Below are positions 41,138 through 48,246 of a DNA stretch of 51,281 nucleotides, one piece after another (within the stretch, counting starts at the first letter, position 1; each line of letters opens with the position of its first letter). The DNA lies in NCBI RefSeq assembly GCF_012641745.1, contig NZ_WEHZ01000033.1, forward strand, positions 1-51,281, given 5' to 3'. Source of the stretch: Pseudoalteromonas peptidolytica (GTDB lineage: Bacteria > Pseudomonadota > Gammaproteobacteria > Enterobacterales > Alteromonadaceae). Made by a program: the position numbers and the translations under genes. A model generated the notes under the pieces. That model was given only the letters and a program-made list of their open reading frames with translations, ran no database searches and had not been told where the DNA came from.

Positions 41138-42005
41138 CTATTGCAACCGCGTAAAAAACGCGGACCCGCGCTTTGATGTGCCTGAGTCCCATTATCAAAA
41201 GGGGCGCTTGGCTTTCATTAACGATGCGGTTAAAAAGAGCCACGAAGTGAATGTGCTGCTTTCTGACGTTGCAATGTGGGCAAGAGCTAACTGCGACCGA
41301 TATAAAGCATTTTACAAGCCTAGAGCCGATGCCATCAGAGCATTGGTGAGCTGTTTTGCTGAGCACTATCATGTGGTAACAGGGCAGTGTCAGGTATCAC
41401 TCCGAAACGCAGCTGACCTCTGTGGCCTGAGTACCATATCTCAACGCGAAAAAGAAAAGGCCAAGTCAGATCCTGCGTACACTCCAAGACCAAATATAAC
41501 GCGCGCAACTCGCGCCTTTCAGGATCTCGTGGAAATGGGGTGGGTAAATGCCCCCAAGAATTGGCAGATCTGGGACAAGCATGGCGGGCAATGGATAGAC
41601 AAGCTATTTGAGTTAACCCCGCTTTTTTTCAAGGCTTTGGGCATCACGCCAGAGCGCCTAGAGCGCCAGCGCGAAGCCCGTTTAAAATATCTGGCAAAGA
41701 GCAACTGGTTGGGTTTGAGTGCTGACGAACTCGCGAGTAAAAGCTTGAACGAACTAAAGCAGGCGGTCAGACACTTGTATGCCCGCGCTGTTTTTGAGCG
41801 CCGTGCAAAAAAACAAGAAGCCGCGAAACTTCGCCGCCAACTTAAGGGTAAAACACCGGGAGAGCAGCGCCATGTTGCAGCTCAGCGCGTGATAAAGCGT
41901 TTGGGCACTCAAGTAAAGAGCATGAGCAATGAGCTGTTTAGTGCAGAAACCAACCAAGAGCTGGCTTTGATGCGACGCATTATATCGAGGCCAGACCTCT
42001 CCTAG
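41097..42005 (+). CDS. repA: IncFII-type RepA replication initiator
   Basis: 302 residues. The central part (VSLRNAADLCGLST, then NITRATRAFQDLVEMGW) and the basic C-terminal half (AKKQEAAKLRRQLKGKT...) follow the IncFII/IncL-type RepA pattern of R1 and its relatives. These proteins act in cis on an origin downstream of the gene. An antisense RNA, a leader and a downstream DnaA box complete the replicon. ATG 41097 is chosen over TTG 41094. This is the second replication system on the molecule. Confidence 0.88.
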   Translation: MKKITKSNRKGAVDYCNRVKNADPRFDVPESHYQKGRLAFINDAVKKSHEVNVLLSDVAMWARANCDRYKAFYKPRADAIRALVSCFAEHYHVVTGQCQVSLRNAADLCGLSTISQREKEKAKSDPAYTPRPNITRATRAFQDLVEMGWVNAPKNWQIWDKHGGQWIDKLFELTPLFFKALGITPERLERQREARLKYLAKSNWLGLSADELASKSLNELKQAVRHLYARAVFERRAKKQEAAKLRRQLKGKTPGEQRHVAAQRVIKRLGTQVKSMSNELFSAETNQELALMRRIISRPDLS

Positions 42006-42873
42006 CGCATTTTACCTCTTATCTAACACCCACGCTTAAGCGTGGATTTTGTGCTGCACCGCGTTCTCTGAAAATCTCATAACATACTATCCACTCCCAC
42101 TTAACCACCTTCCTTTCTATTCCTACAGCGCTTTCCTCTCTAATTGCACCTAAACCAGGTTACTTATACATATAAGGTGCAAACGTAAAATAAACCAAAG
42201 TGCCTATACTTAGATGTAAAGTGCAAAATTATTTACTGCTTATTAAAAACAGATAATCTTTGATACGCCAAGCAAGCTGTGGATAAGGAAATCCGCTTCG
42301 ATGCGCTAAAGCGCATGGCGGTCTTTAAAATGATGATGCTCGACTTCGCAGCAGGGCTGCGCGAGCTCTCAAGCCCCATCTGCACTATAAAAGAAAAATG
42401 TGACTACACCATCGCGGTAAGTTAGTGCAATATTGGTTTATCAGAGGGGGCATCAAGATTTGTACCATTGACTAATAATGTGCGCCCGCCAACGTTAGCG
42501 AGTAGCGTGAGCTGGTTTAGGTTACCGGCTCACGCCTACATGCGCTAAGCGCATTGAGTGCGGCCACAAAAAAGCGGGGGCGTAGTAAAAACTGCAGGGC
42601 GGATAAGTCCGATATAATACTGAATATCAGTAAAGTGATAAATTTTAGCTCTCAAATGTCTGTGGGTAACCTTCATCATAACGATAATGAATTGTAGGAA
42701 TAAATTATAACTGTATAAATAAACACTACATTAGTATATCCGCACTTTACGCCACTATAAAATTTATTAATTAATACCGGGAGTTATTTACTTGTTGGGC
42801 CTATGTAGTATTGGCTTGTTCCACTGTGCAACACTTGCTATAAATCCCACCGAATAAAAAAAGTGCAAAAAGA
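42006..42873. other. Non-coding origin-like region downstream of repA
   Basis: About 870 bases with no convincing gene, rich in dyads. CCACGCTTAAGCGTGG (42030-42045) with T-rich sequence after it could act as the CIS terminator. TTGCACC/GGTGCAA (42144-42182) encloses CTTATACATATAAG. A perfect DnaA box (TGTGGATAA, 42278-42286) follows. ATGCGCT/AGCGCAT palindromes lie at 42301-42316 and 42540-42554, and GCGTGAGC/GCTCACGC at 42505-42535. This matches the CIS-plus-ori arrangement downstream of IncFII repA. A 48-codon frame at 42279-42425 has no ribosome-binding site. Confidence 0.6.
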
Positions 42874-42977
42874 TTAAAAAATACCTTGCATCATGGTGCG
42901 TATTGCACCATAATTGTATTCAGAGGTTGAGGCAAGGGGCTTCAACCAGCACCGCACCTCGGGTTCACAGGGGTGGA
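42874..42977 (+). repeat. 104-bp promoter/leader module, copy 1
   Basis: It differs from 44423-44526 at five positions. It holds TTGCAT (42886-42891), a 17-base spacer and CATAAT (42909-42914), with ATGGTGCGTATTGCACCAT (42893-42911) across the spacer and the start of the -10. The transcript leader can fold: GAGGT...ACCTC outer stem and GGTTGAGGC/GGCTTCAACC inner stem. It ends in the ribosome-binding region GGGGTGGAG. So both an operator and an RNA structure are duplicated, pointing to common control of the two operons. Confidence 0.75.
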
Positions 42978-42988
42978 GAAGGATAATG

Positions 42989-43351
42989 ATGAATTTTGAA
43001 ACTAAAGCAGTACCGCCTGACTCTTTTTACAGTGACGACAAAGTTTTAGAGTGGAAAGAGTTGGACACGCCTTTTGGTCGCGTTAGGATTCTACACCTTG
43101 ATTACGTGGCTGAACGTCCTATGTTAATCCCTGGCTTTATATTGCCTGAACAACCAGAGCAACTTGTAGCAGAGTTTATTGACGGTCACTATAAAGGCCT
43201 TAATATAGGGTATGGCAACAAAGATGAGTACACTTTAGATTTTCACCAAGCTTTGAGACTTTTGTTTGATCAAATGGGTCGCCATGTAGCAACCGCTATC
43301 GAAGATAACCAAAGAGATACATTTGATTGTTTAAACTGGTATAAACCATAA
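42989..43351 (+). CDS. Hypothetical protein, 120 aa
   Basis: ATG at 42989 with AAGGA five bases upstream; ATG 42986 is an alternative. A soluble acidic protein with RVRILHLDYVAERPMLIPGF in the middle and a helical C-terminus. Family unknown. It is first in the operon 42989-44426 behind duplicated module 1. After it comes a hairpin, AGCCGC-GAAA-GCGGCT (43378-43393). Confidence 0.55.
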   Translation: MNFETKAVPPDSFYSDDKVLEWKELDTPFGRVRILHLDYVAERPMLIPGFILPEQPEQLVAEFIDGHYKGLNIGYGNKDEYTLDFHQALRLLFDQMGRHVATAIEDNQRDTFDCLNWYKP

Positions 43352-43409
43352 TACTGCGGGTTGTTTATAAAACATTTAGCCGCGAAAGCGGCTTCACAAG
43401 GAGGTAAAA

Positions 43410-43688
43410 ATGGGAAAAGTTATAGATTTAGCTAAAAGGGAACATCCCGACGATAAAGTGGCTTTTTACTGCACTGTTTATGACGAGTCGCCCTGTTTGG
43501 GGGTTTCGGTCAGCAGTAAACCAGATGGCGGCGTTAAAGTGATGGCCTATCACATGTACGTAGGCACTGAGCAAGAGCGTGAACGGTGGATAGCGCAATC
43601 GTTCAAAGAGGCGTTGATAGACATGGGGGTGATCACTTGTACTGCGGATGGCGAGTCGCTTGATATTGCTAAGTGGCAAGCGCTGTGA
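43410..43688 (+). CDS. Hypothetical protein, 92 aa
   Basis: ATG at 43410 with AAGGAGG. An alpha/beta pattern (KVAFYCTVYDESPCLGVSV...), with no recognised motif. It overlaps the next GTG by four bases. Second gene of the operon behind module 1. Confidence 0.55.
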   Translation: MGKVIDLAKREHPDDKVAFYCTVYDESPCLGVSVSSKPDGGVKVMAYHMYVGTEQERERWIAQSFKEALIDMGVITCTADGESLDIAKWQAL

Positions 43689-44197
43689 GTACCTTTATAC
43701 AGCATGTGACCTTAAATACAGGTCACAATAAACCTTATAACCGCTTTGAGTGCCGTCCTGAGACAATAAAAAGCTGCAAAGAATTAATTAAGTTTGCATT
43801 ACAGGTCGGTTCGCCAGTCTCCTTGCCTGACGGGGATTTATGTCATTTGGCTTTCAGCTGTGTTGCTGATGGGCGCAAGCTAGTGATCACAGTTTATGCT
43901 CCGATGTCTCCTCACACTAAAGGCAAGCCATTTAATCACACTGGTAGCAATAGCGCACCGCTGGCAATCTGTGGCATTGCACCCAAATCAAAGGATGCAA
44001 AGTTATGGGATTTACTCATCGACACTTACACCACCGTTTATCCCGATGAGCAAGTAAGCTGCGATAGGCCGCAAGCACCTTGGTTGGCGGTGGTAGTAAC
44101 GCCGCTGGTAATGCAGTTTATGGAGTCTATGTCTGTGCTGGCTGATTTTGAGCGGTGCATGGCGTGGGCATGGGTAGAAATACTTAAAGAGAGGTGA
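43685..44197 (+). CDS. Hypothetical protein, 170 aa
   Basis: GTG at 43685 overlaps the preceding stop (GTGA); GTG 43673 is possible but overlaps more. A globular protein with HLAFSCVADGRKLVITVYAP and a Trp-rich C-terminus (CMAWAWVEILKE). Family unknown. The next gene begins two bases later. Confidence 0.5.
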   Translation: MSTFIQHVTLNTGHNKPYNRFECRPETIKSCKELIKFALQVGSPVSLPDGDLCHLAFSCVADGRKLVITVYAPMSPHTKGKPFNHTGSNSAPLAICGIAPKSKDAKLWDLLIDTYTTVYPDEQVSCDRPQAPWLAVVVTPLVMQFMESMSVLADFERCMAWAWVEILKER

Positions 44198-44198
44198 T

Positions 44199-44426
44199 AT
44201 GACGACAGAACAACAAAGGGCGCTTACTGCGCTGTTTGAAACAAAAATAAGTGGCAAGGCGCTTTCTCAGCGTGATGCAGTAAAGCTAATCGCCAGCGTT
44301 AATGGTGGTATTGCCCCCACCCACACCTCACTTGGTCGTGCTTTGCGTGGTGAGGGTAATGACTATGTGGTCAGTTGTTATATTAATCATTTAGCGCAAG
44401 GTATAAAAAAAGCGCAAAATGGTTAA
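44199..44426 (+). CDS. Small HTH-like regulator candidate, 75 aa
   Basis: 75 residues. LSQRDAVKLIASVNGG followed by HTSLGRALRGEG looks like a helix-turn-helix with a recognition helix. ATG at 44199 has GAGAGG upstream. It is the last gene of the first operon and lies directly before the second copy of the GGTGC/GCACC operator, so it is my candidate for the repressor of the three promoters with that dyad. Not proven. Confidence 0.5.
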   Translation: MTTEQQRALTALFETKISGKALSQRDAVKLIASVNGGIAPTHTSLGRALRGEGNDYVVSCYINHLAQGIKKAQNG

Positions 44427-44526
44427 AAAATAACTTGCATTATGGTGCGTATTGCACCATAATTATATTCAGAGGTTGAGGCAAGGGGCTTCAACCAACA
44501 CCGCACCTCGGGTTGACAGGGGTGGA
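44423..44526 (+). repeat. 104-bp promoter/leader module, copy 2
   Basis: Same design as 42874-42977: TTGCAT (44435-44440), 17 bases, CATAAT (44458-44463). The dyad TATGGTGC...GCACCATA (44441-44461) fills the spacer, and the same folded leader follows. A three-codon frame (ATG 44528) overlaps the ATG of the next gene, which may couple its translation. Confidence 0.75.
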
Positions 44527-44535
44527 AATGGAAAA

Positions 44536-44931
44536 ATGAAAATAATCTTTAACAGCAACAACTCAACATCAAAAGCAGCGCTTATCATTAATGATAAGTT
44601 TGGTTTTTTAGCGCAACATGAAGCTGAGAAAATCTTTAATGAAATGGATGTTGAGGGTGGTGCGTTTGGTTCGATCCAGTTGGTGCCAGCGAGTACTCAT
44701 TACAAATCAGCGAAATACGATCTTGCAGAGCTAAAACCAATCGACATAAAGCAGTATATCGTAGAGCAGACGCGATATGTTAATGCTCGCAATGCGGCAA
44801 TAGATGAATTTGCCGACCAATTTACCGATGATTTTGAAAAACTAATGGCGTCTTTTTCGCCTGAGTTTGATTCGCAAAGAGAGGCGTTTGTTGCACAGCG
44901 CCTTGAAAGCCAAGGTATTATCAAGCCATAA
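44536..44931 (+). CDS. Hypothetical protein, 131 aa
   Basis: 131 residues with an N-terminal IIFNSNNSTSKAALI and a long charged helical middle. Family unknown. The sole gene behind module 2, followed by a terminator. Its promoter and leader are shared with the 42989 operon, so both should respond to the same signal. Confidence 0.55.
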   Translation: MKIIFNSNNSTSKAALIINDKFGFLAQHEAEKIFNEMDVEGGAFGSIQLVPASTHYKSAKYDLAELKPIDIKQYIVEQTRYVNARNAAIDEFADQFTDDFEKLMASFSPEFDSQREAFVAQRLESQGIIKP

Positions 44932-44948
44932 AATTCAAGGCTAAAACC

Positions 44949-44974
44949 AAGGTCGCATGAGCGGCCTTTTTTGG
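44949..44974 (+). terminator. Intrinsic terminator before the recombinase
   Basis: AAGGTCGC (44949-44956), ATGA loop, GCGGCCTT (44961-44968) and T residues. Outer AAAACCA/TGGTTTT can lengthen the stem. It insulates the recombinase and cassette region from the operon before it. Confidence 0.75.
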
Positions 44975-44992
44975 TTTTCCCGCCCTAGCACT

Positions 44993-45049
44993 ATTCCAAC
45001 TAAAAAGCATACTATATTGGAATTGCCACAGATATTAGGGATTTCCAAT
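44993..45049. promoter_or_regulatory. Three hexamer copies around the recombinase start (att-like)
   Basis: ATTCCAAC (44993-45000, inverted), ATTGGAAT (45016-45023, direct) and ATTTCCAAT (45041-45049, inverted) contain the cassette-junction hexamer TTGGAA or its complement. The first two are separated by 15 bases, the last two by 17. This is the only place in the region with inverted copies. It may be the primary recombination site (attI-like), or an operator for the recombinase gene, whose ATG lies in the last copy. Confidence 0.55.
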
Positions 45050-45824
45050 GCCATTCACAGAAGGTCATAAACCTGTCAAACGCAGACCAATTTCAGAAGC
45101 AGCTAAGCGCCTTGAAGCAAAAACGAAAGGTGCTGGCAAGCTAAAAGATAAAGCACAACTAAAACACATTCTTGCTAACGCTAATCGTGGTGATTGTGCT
45201 GAACGAAATATCGCGCTGATTTGGTTTCTTTTTGGATCGCTCACAAGAATAACTGAAACGTGTTATCTCAGGGTGTCGGACGTTTTCACCAAGTCAGGTA
45301 AATTGAAAATGATATTCAGAATGAAAGCTGAATATACCAAAACAGGAAGAAGCAGAGACTGTGCGCTTGTGTTGAAACAGCAAAGGCAAGCTTTGTTAGA
45401 CTGGCGAGATAGGCGTTTAAATGATAAAGCAATGCTATCTGATGATGGTAGTTATGGCGGTTTACGTGGAGATAGTTACTTGTTCTTATCACGCAGCGGT
45501 AAGAGGTGGGTGAGCTTGGCTTTTAATCCCAAAAAGTACAAAACTCTGGACGGAATTAAAGAGACAATGGTGTGTTCAAGCATGGAGAACTACATACGCA
45601 ATTTGTTTAAAAGTTGCGGTGCTAAAAATTTAAGCTCACATTCAGGTAGAAAGTCCACCGCATCTTTACTTTCTGACGCTGGTATTGATTATGGTGTGAT
45701 CCAAATGGTAATAGGCCATATTAGCGAAGACATTACCGACACGTACATTATCCCTGATCCAAAACGATTAACTAACGCATTAAATAACCTTTATCCAACC
45801 GTATCGGCTATAAATGGAAAATAA
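45048..45824 (+). CDS. Short tyrosine recombinase at the head of the cassette array
   Basis: 258 residues, shorter than most phage integrases, with a reduced N-terminal domain. Catalytic residues: Arg67 (LTRITE), Lys99 (YTKTG), His198/Arg201 (HSGR), His224 (IGHIS) and Tyr233 (DTYII), all present. It is oriented towards the cassettes, unlike most integron integrases, and the hexamer copies at 44993-45049 flank its start. It is clearly different from the 412-residue integrase at 12431. Likely substrate: the TTGGAA sites. Confidence 0.88.
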   Translation: MPFTEGHKPVKRRPISEAAKRLEAKTKGAGKLKDKAQLKHILANANRGDCAERNIALIWFLFGSLTRITETCYLRVSDVFTKSGKLKMIFRMKAEYTKTGRSRDCALVLKQQRQALLDWRDRRLNDKAMLSDDGSYGGLRGDSYLFLSRSGKRWVSLAFNPKKYKTLDGIKETMVCSSMENYIRNLFKSCGAKNLSSHSGRKSTASLLSDAGIDYGVIQMVIGHISEDITDTYIIPDPKRLTNALNNLYPTVSAINGK

Positions 45825-45895
45825 TGTAATAACATTGTTGCAATGATTATTAATTGTGCTATTGTTAGTACATTGTAATAACGTGAGTAGATGTT

Positions 45896-46159
45896 ATGGA
45901 AACTATAATTCGAAAATTTGGTAATTCAAAAGGGGCTATTATCCCTGCTGCATTATTAAAAGAACTTGACCTTGATGTTAATCATAAGGTTGATGCCAAG
46001 GTCGAATCAGGCCGTCTTGTGATTGAACCAATCATTGAAACGCCAGAATATTCACTTGATGAATTGCTTGCACAGTCACCAGCTGAAAGTGTGGCACTGA
46101 CTGATGAAGATAAAGAATGGCTGAACAGCCCTACTGTTGGGAGAGAACAGGTTGAATAA
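45896..46159 (+). CDS. MazE/PemI-type antitoxin
   Basis: 87 residues. The N-terminus IIRKFGNSKGAIIPAALLKEL is a SpoVT/AbrB-type swapped-hairpin DNA-binding domain, and the acidic C-terminus would bind the toxin. Upstream, TAATAACATTG repeats (45828-45890) are probably its operator. It overlaps the toxin gene by eight bases. Autoregulated toxin-antitoxin operon. Confidence 0.88.
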   Translation: METIIRKFGNSKGAIIPAALLKELDLDVNHKVDAKVESGRLVIEPIIETPEYSLDELLAQSPAESVALTDEDKEWLNSPTVGREQVE

Positions 46160-46490
46160 GAAGTACATTCCAAAGCGCGGTGATATTGTTTTCACTGATT
46201 TTGATCCGTCTGCTGGTCATGAGCAAGCGCATAAGCGACCTGCGTTAGTGTTATCGCCAGAGCCTTTCAATAATCAAATTCAGCTTGCTTTAGTTGCTCC
46301 AATCACCTCTACGGTGAGAGGTCACGGCTTTGAAGTTAAACTTGATGATAAAACAACGACACAAGGCGTAGTTTTATGTCAGCAAGTAAAAACTATTGAT
46401 TATGAGTATCGCGGTATTAAGTTCATCGAGAAAGCGCCTAAGCGTGTTATTGATGAATCATTAGCGCGAGTACGTGTTTTAGTTAGTTAA
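46152..46490 (+). CDS. MazF/PemK/ChpB-type toxin (mRNA interferase)
   Basis: 112 residues from TTG 46152, in frame with an ATG at 46137 that overlaps more. PKRGDIVFTDFDPSAGHEQ, KRPALVLSPEPFN, APITSTVRG and GVVLCQQVKTIDY are the family's conserved blocks. It is a ribosome-independent endoribonuclease, held by the antitoxin. At the head of an array it would stabilise the neighbouring cassettes. The first TTGGAA junction comes one base after its stop. Confidence 0.92.
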   Translation: MNKKYIPKRGDIVFTDFDPSAGHEQAHKRPALVLSPEPFNNQIQLALVAPITSTVRGHGFEVKLDDKTTTQGVVLCQQVKTIDYEYRGIKFIEKAPKRVIDESLARVRVLVS

Positions 46491-46513
46491 GTTGGAAAAA
46501 CAGCGAGGGATTT

Positions 46514-46675
46514 ATGGAAATTCAAAACGAAAAACAGTACCAAGATGCACTTGAAAAGCGCTCGAATTTACTTGAAGCATATTCGTTTTTGGGTGATGTA
46601 AACAGCGAAAGCATCGACCGTCAGATTAGCGAAATTGACGCTCAAATAGAGCGCTACGAAGCTAAAAAGTCATAG
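46514..46675 (+). CDS. MEIQ-type cassette protein, copy 2 (53 aa)
   Basis: Same 53-residue charged helical protein as at 138, with Ile in place of Val in DAQ-preceding SEIDAQ. ATG at 46514 has GCGAGGG upstream. The cassette is TTGGAA at 46492 to TTGGAA at 46676, 184 bases. Its upstream neighbour here is the toxin gene. Confidence 0.65.
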   Translation: MEIQNEKQYQDALEKRSNLLEAYSFLGDVNSESIDRQISEIDAQIERYEAKKS

Positions 46676-46686
46676 TTGGAATATAA

Positions 46687-47028
46687 ATGAACATGAAAGT
46701 GAAACACAGAGTCTTAATTTGTTCTAAAAGCGACTTTATAGGTGAATTTTCCAAAGTTATTGATATGCCTTGCTTGCCGACTGTTGGATTAACTATGAGG
46801 TTTGGGGTGGGTATCAAAAAAGTAAACTCTATTATTGAGAATCTTTTGTTTGATGAGGAATCTAGTACTTTTGTGGCTTATTCAAAAATTGATATTGAAG
46901 ATTACTCTAGAAAGGTTGGAGATTACATTCCCGAGGATCGTTTCCCAATAGCATTAGTTAAACACTGCGGTTTCTCAGTCGAAAGTCTTAATGATAAGTT
47001 TGAGCATATCTATACTAAGTTGGTTTAA
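46687..47028 (+). CDS. Hypothetical cassette protein, 113 aa
   Basis: 113 residues with an alpha/beta pattern (VKHRVLICSKSDFIGEF..., FVAYSKIDIEDYS). ATG 46687 lies six bases after GGAA of the junction, so the junction itself may serve as ribosome-binding site. Family unknown. Bounded by TTGGAA at 46676 and 47034. Confidence 0.55.
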   Translation: MNMKVKHRVLICSKSDFIGEFSKVIDMPCLPTVGLTMRFGVGIKKVNSIIENLLFDEESSTFVAYSKIDIEDYSRKVGDYIPEDRFPIALVKHCGFSVESLNDKFEHIYTKLV

Positions 47029-47055
47029 GTTTATTGGAATGACAGCGAGGGATTT

Positions 47056-47217
47056 ATGGAAATTCAAAACGAAAAACAGTACCAATATGCACTTGAAAAG
47101 CGCTCGAATTTACTTGAAGCATATTCGTTTTTGGGTGATGTAAACAGCGAAAGCATCGACCGTCAGATTAGCGAAATTGACGCTCAAATAGAGCGCTACG
47201 AAGCTAAAAAGTCATAG
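47056..47217 (+). CDS. MEIQ-type cassette protein, copy 3 (53 aa)
   Basis: Third copy of the 53-residue protein. It differs from copy 2 by Tyr for Asp at about residue 10 (QYQYAL instead of QYQDAL). Bounded by TTGGAA 47034 and 47218. Upstream and downstream neighbours differ from the other copies. Confidence 0.65.
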   Translation: MEIQNEKQYQYALEKRSNLLEAYSFLGDVNSESIDRQISEIDAQIERYEAKKS

Positions 47218-47291
47218 TTGGAAAACGGGTAACACAACATGTAGTTGCTGCGGATCCAAATATAAGCACAACATATAGAAAAGGCGGCAAA

Positions 47292-47501
47292 ATGGAAAGT
47301 AAATCAATATCTGAAATGAAAGCTGATCACGAAGCATTTTGCGGCCAACAGTTAAAGTTACCGGAAAATAAAAGGTGGCGTAATGCCGATGGTATTTCAT
47401 ACATGAAATGTAGGGAATGTGGAAAGCCTTTCAGTTATGTCAATGATGAATGTTCTGATGGGTTCTGCTCAAATTCGTGCGGCATTGCATCGCATTTTTA
47501 A
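47292..47501 (+). CDS. Small Cys-rich zinc-finger-like cassette protein, copy 1 (69 aa)
   Basis: 69 residues with KCREC then CSDGFCSNSC, a likely zinc-binding treble-clef or ribbon. ATG at 47292 after AAAGGCGG. Its cassette (47218-47506) has a 70-base leader that still encodes the last 12 codons of another Cys-rich ORF (CSCCGSKYKHNI), apparently the tail of a lost gene. Identical to the copy at 50926. Confidence 0.65.
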   Translation: MESKSISEMKADHEAFCGQQLKLPENKRWRNADGISYMKCRECGKPFSYVNDECSDGFCSNSCGIASHF

Positions 47502-47526
47502 ATAGTTGGAATAACAGGAGAAAGGT

Positions 47527-47634
47527 ATGAGCTTAGGCGCACTAAATGATCATTTGTTTGCTCAGTTAGATAGGTTGTCAAAACGCAGCAGGCCGCAATC
47601 AGCGGCCTTTTTTTATGTCGAATGCGTCACCTAG
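47527..47634 (+). pseudogene. Truncated copy of the 76-aa phage protein gene
   Basis: Codons 1-18 match the gene at 48016 (MSLGALNDHLFAQL...), with AGGAGA upstream. The frame then runs into a terminator hairpin and the end of the opposite gene, giving only 35 codons. It follows TTGGAA 47506. It is probably a duplication broken by the segment 47585-47995. Confidence 0.65.
47590..47614. terminator. Intrinsic terminator
   Basis: AGGCCGC (47590-47596), AATCA loop, GCGGCCT (47602-47608) and T run. It stops plus-strand read-through at the broken gene and overlaps the last codons of the minus-strand gene. Confidence 0.8.
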
Positions 47635-47877
47635 CGTTCTATCTGCCAATCCCAACTTATCAACACACAAGCCGATAAACTCCCCTGACAACGCCCCGCG
47701 ATTTAATAGATTAATCAAGCGTTGCTCTTCTTTTTCTGCGGGTTCAACACCATACAGCGCCAAGTAAAGCGCCTTTGTGCCACCGAGCTTTTTACGCTCG
47801 GCCTTTAAAAAATCTCTCAATGCCGCTGCATACTGCGGGTTGTCATCTAACTTCTTTGGCAATGTCTTATCGTCCAC
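47599..47877 (-). CDS. Small DUF6471/HTH-like regulator, 92 aa
   Basis: 92 residues, the only minus-strand gene of the array region. LRDFLKAERKKLGGTKALYLALYG, then NLLNRGALSGEFIGLCVDKLGL, has the form of a short HTH-type domain (DUF6471-like). A 14-bp-arm inverted repeat (47947-47987) between it and the divergent gene at 48016 is a probable operator. It may repress the 48016-49571 operon. Confidence 0.55.
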   Translation of the reverse strand: MDDKTLPKKLDDNPQYAAALRDFLKAERKKLGGTKALYLALYGVEPAEKEEQRLINLLNRGALSGEFIGLCVDKLGLADRTLGDAFDIKKGR

Positions 47878-47946
47878 TTTTGCAATCTCGCGATCCTAGA
47901 GCCTTTTAATAAATAAATCAAAAATGATGTAAAAAAGCTTTTAAAT

Positions 47947-47987
47947 AAATCAACTTTGATTTATAGTCTATACATCAAAGTTGATTT
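47947..47987. promoter_or_regulatory. Inverted repeat AAATCAACTTTGAT/ATCAAAGTTGATTT
   Basis: Perfect 14-base arms (47947-47960 and 47974-47987) separated by 13 bases containing TATAGT. It lies in the divergent promoter region of the genes at 47877 (minus) and 48016 (plus). Likely operator. Confidence 0.6.
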
Positions 47988-48015
47988 GTTCAATATTTTA
48001 GTTAAGGAGAAATGT

Positions 48016-48246
48016 ATGAGCTTAGGTGCACTAAATGATCATTTGTTTGCGCAGTTAGGTAGGTTGTCAAATCCGGATTTAACAGATGAGCAATTAAAGC
48101 ATGAGGTGATTAGAACTGATGCGATGGACAAAATCGCTAAGTCAGCAATAAGTAATGCAGCACTGGCATTGAAAGCGGAAGAAATGAAAGTGGAGTATGG
48201 CAGAACAAATATGCCTAAGATGCTTCAAGTCGGGAGTAATAAGTAA
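48016..48246 (+). CDS. Conserved small phage protein, 76 aa
   Basis: ALNDHLFAQLGRLSNPDLTDEQLKHEVIR, then MDKIAKSAISNAALALKA, is the pattern of a small phage protein found next to HNH genes in many prophages. ATG at 48016 has AAGGAG. TAATG overlap with the HNH gene. Function unknown, probably early phage. Confidence 0.7.
   Translation: MSLGALNDHLFAQLGRLSNPDLTDEQLKHEVIRTDAMDKIAKSAISNAALALKAEEMKVEYGRTNMPKMLQVGSNK

Noticed and set aside
42279..42425. 48-codon frame downstream of repA
   Set aside because: Starts with GTG inside a DnaA box, has no ribosome-binding site, and contains a long palindrome. Treated as origin DNA.
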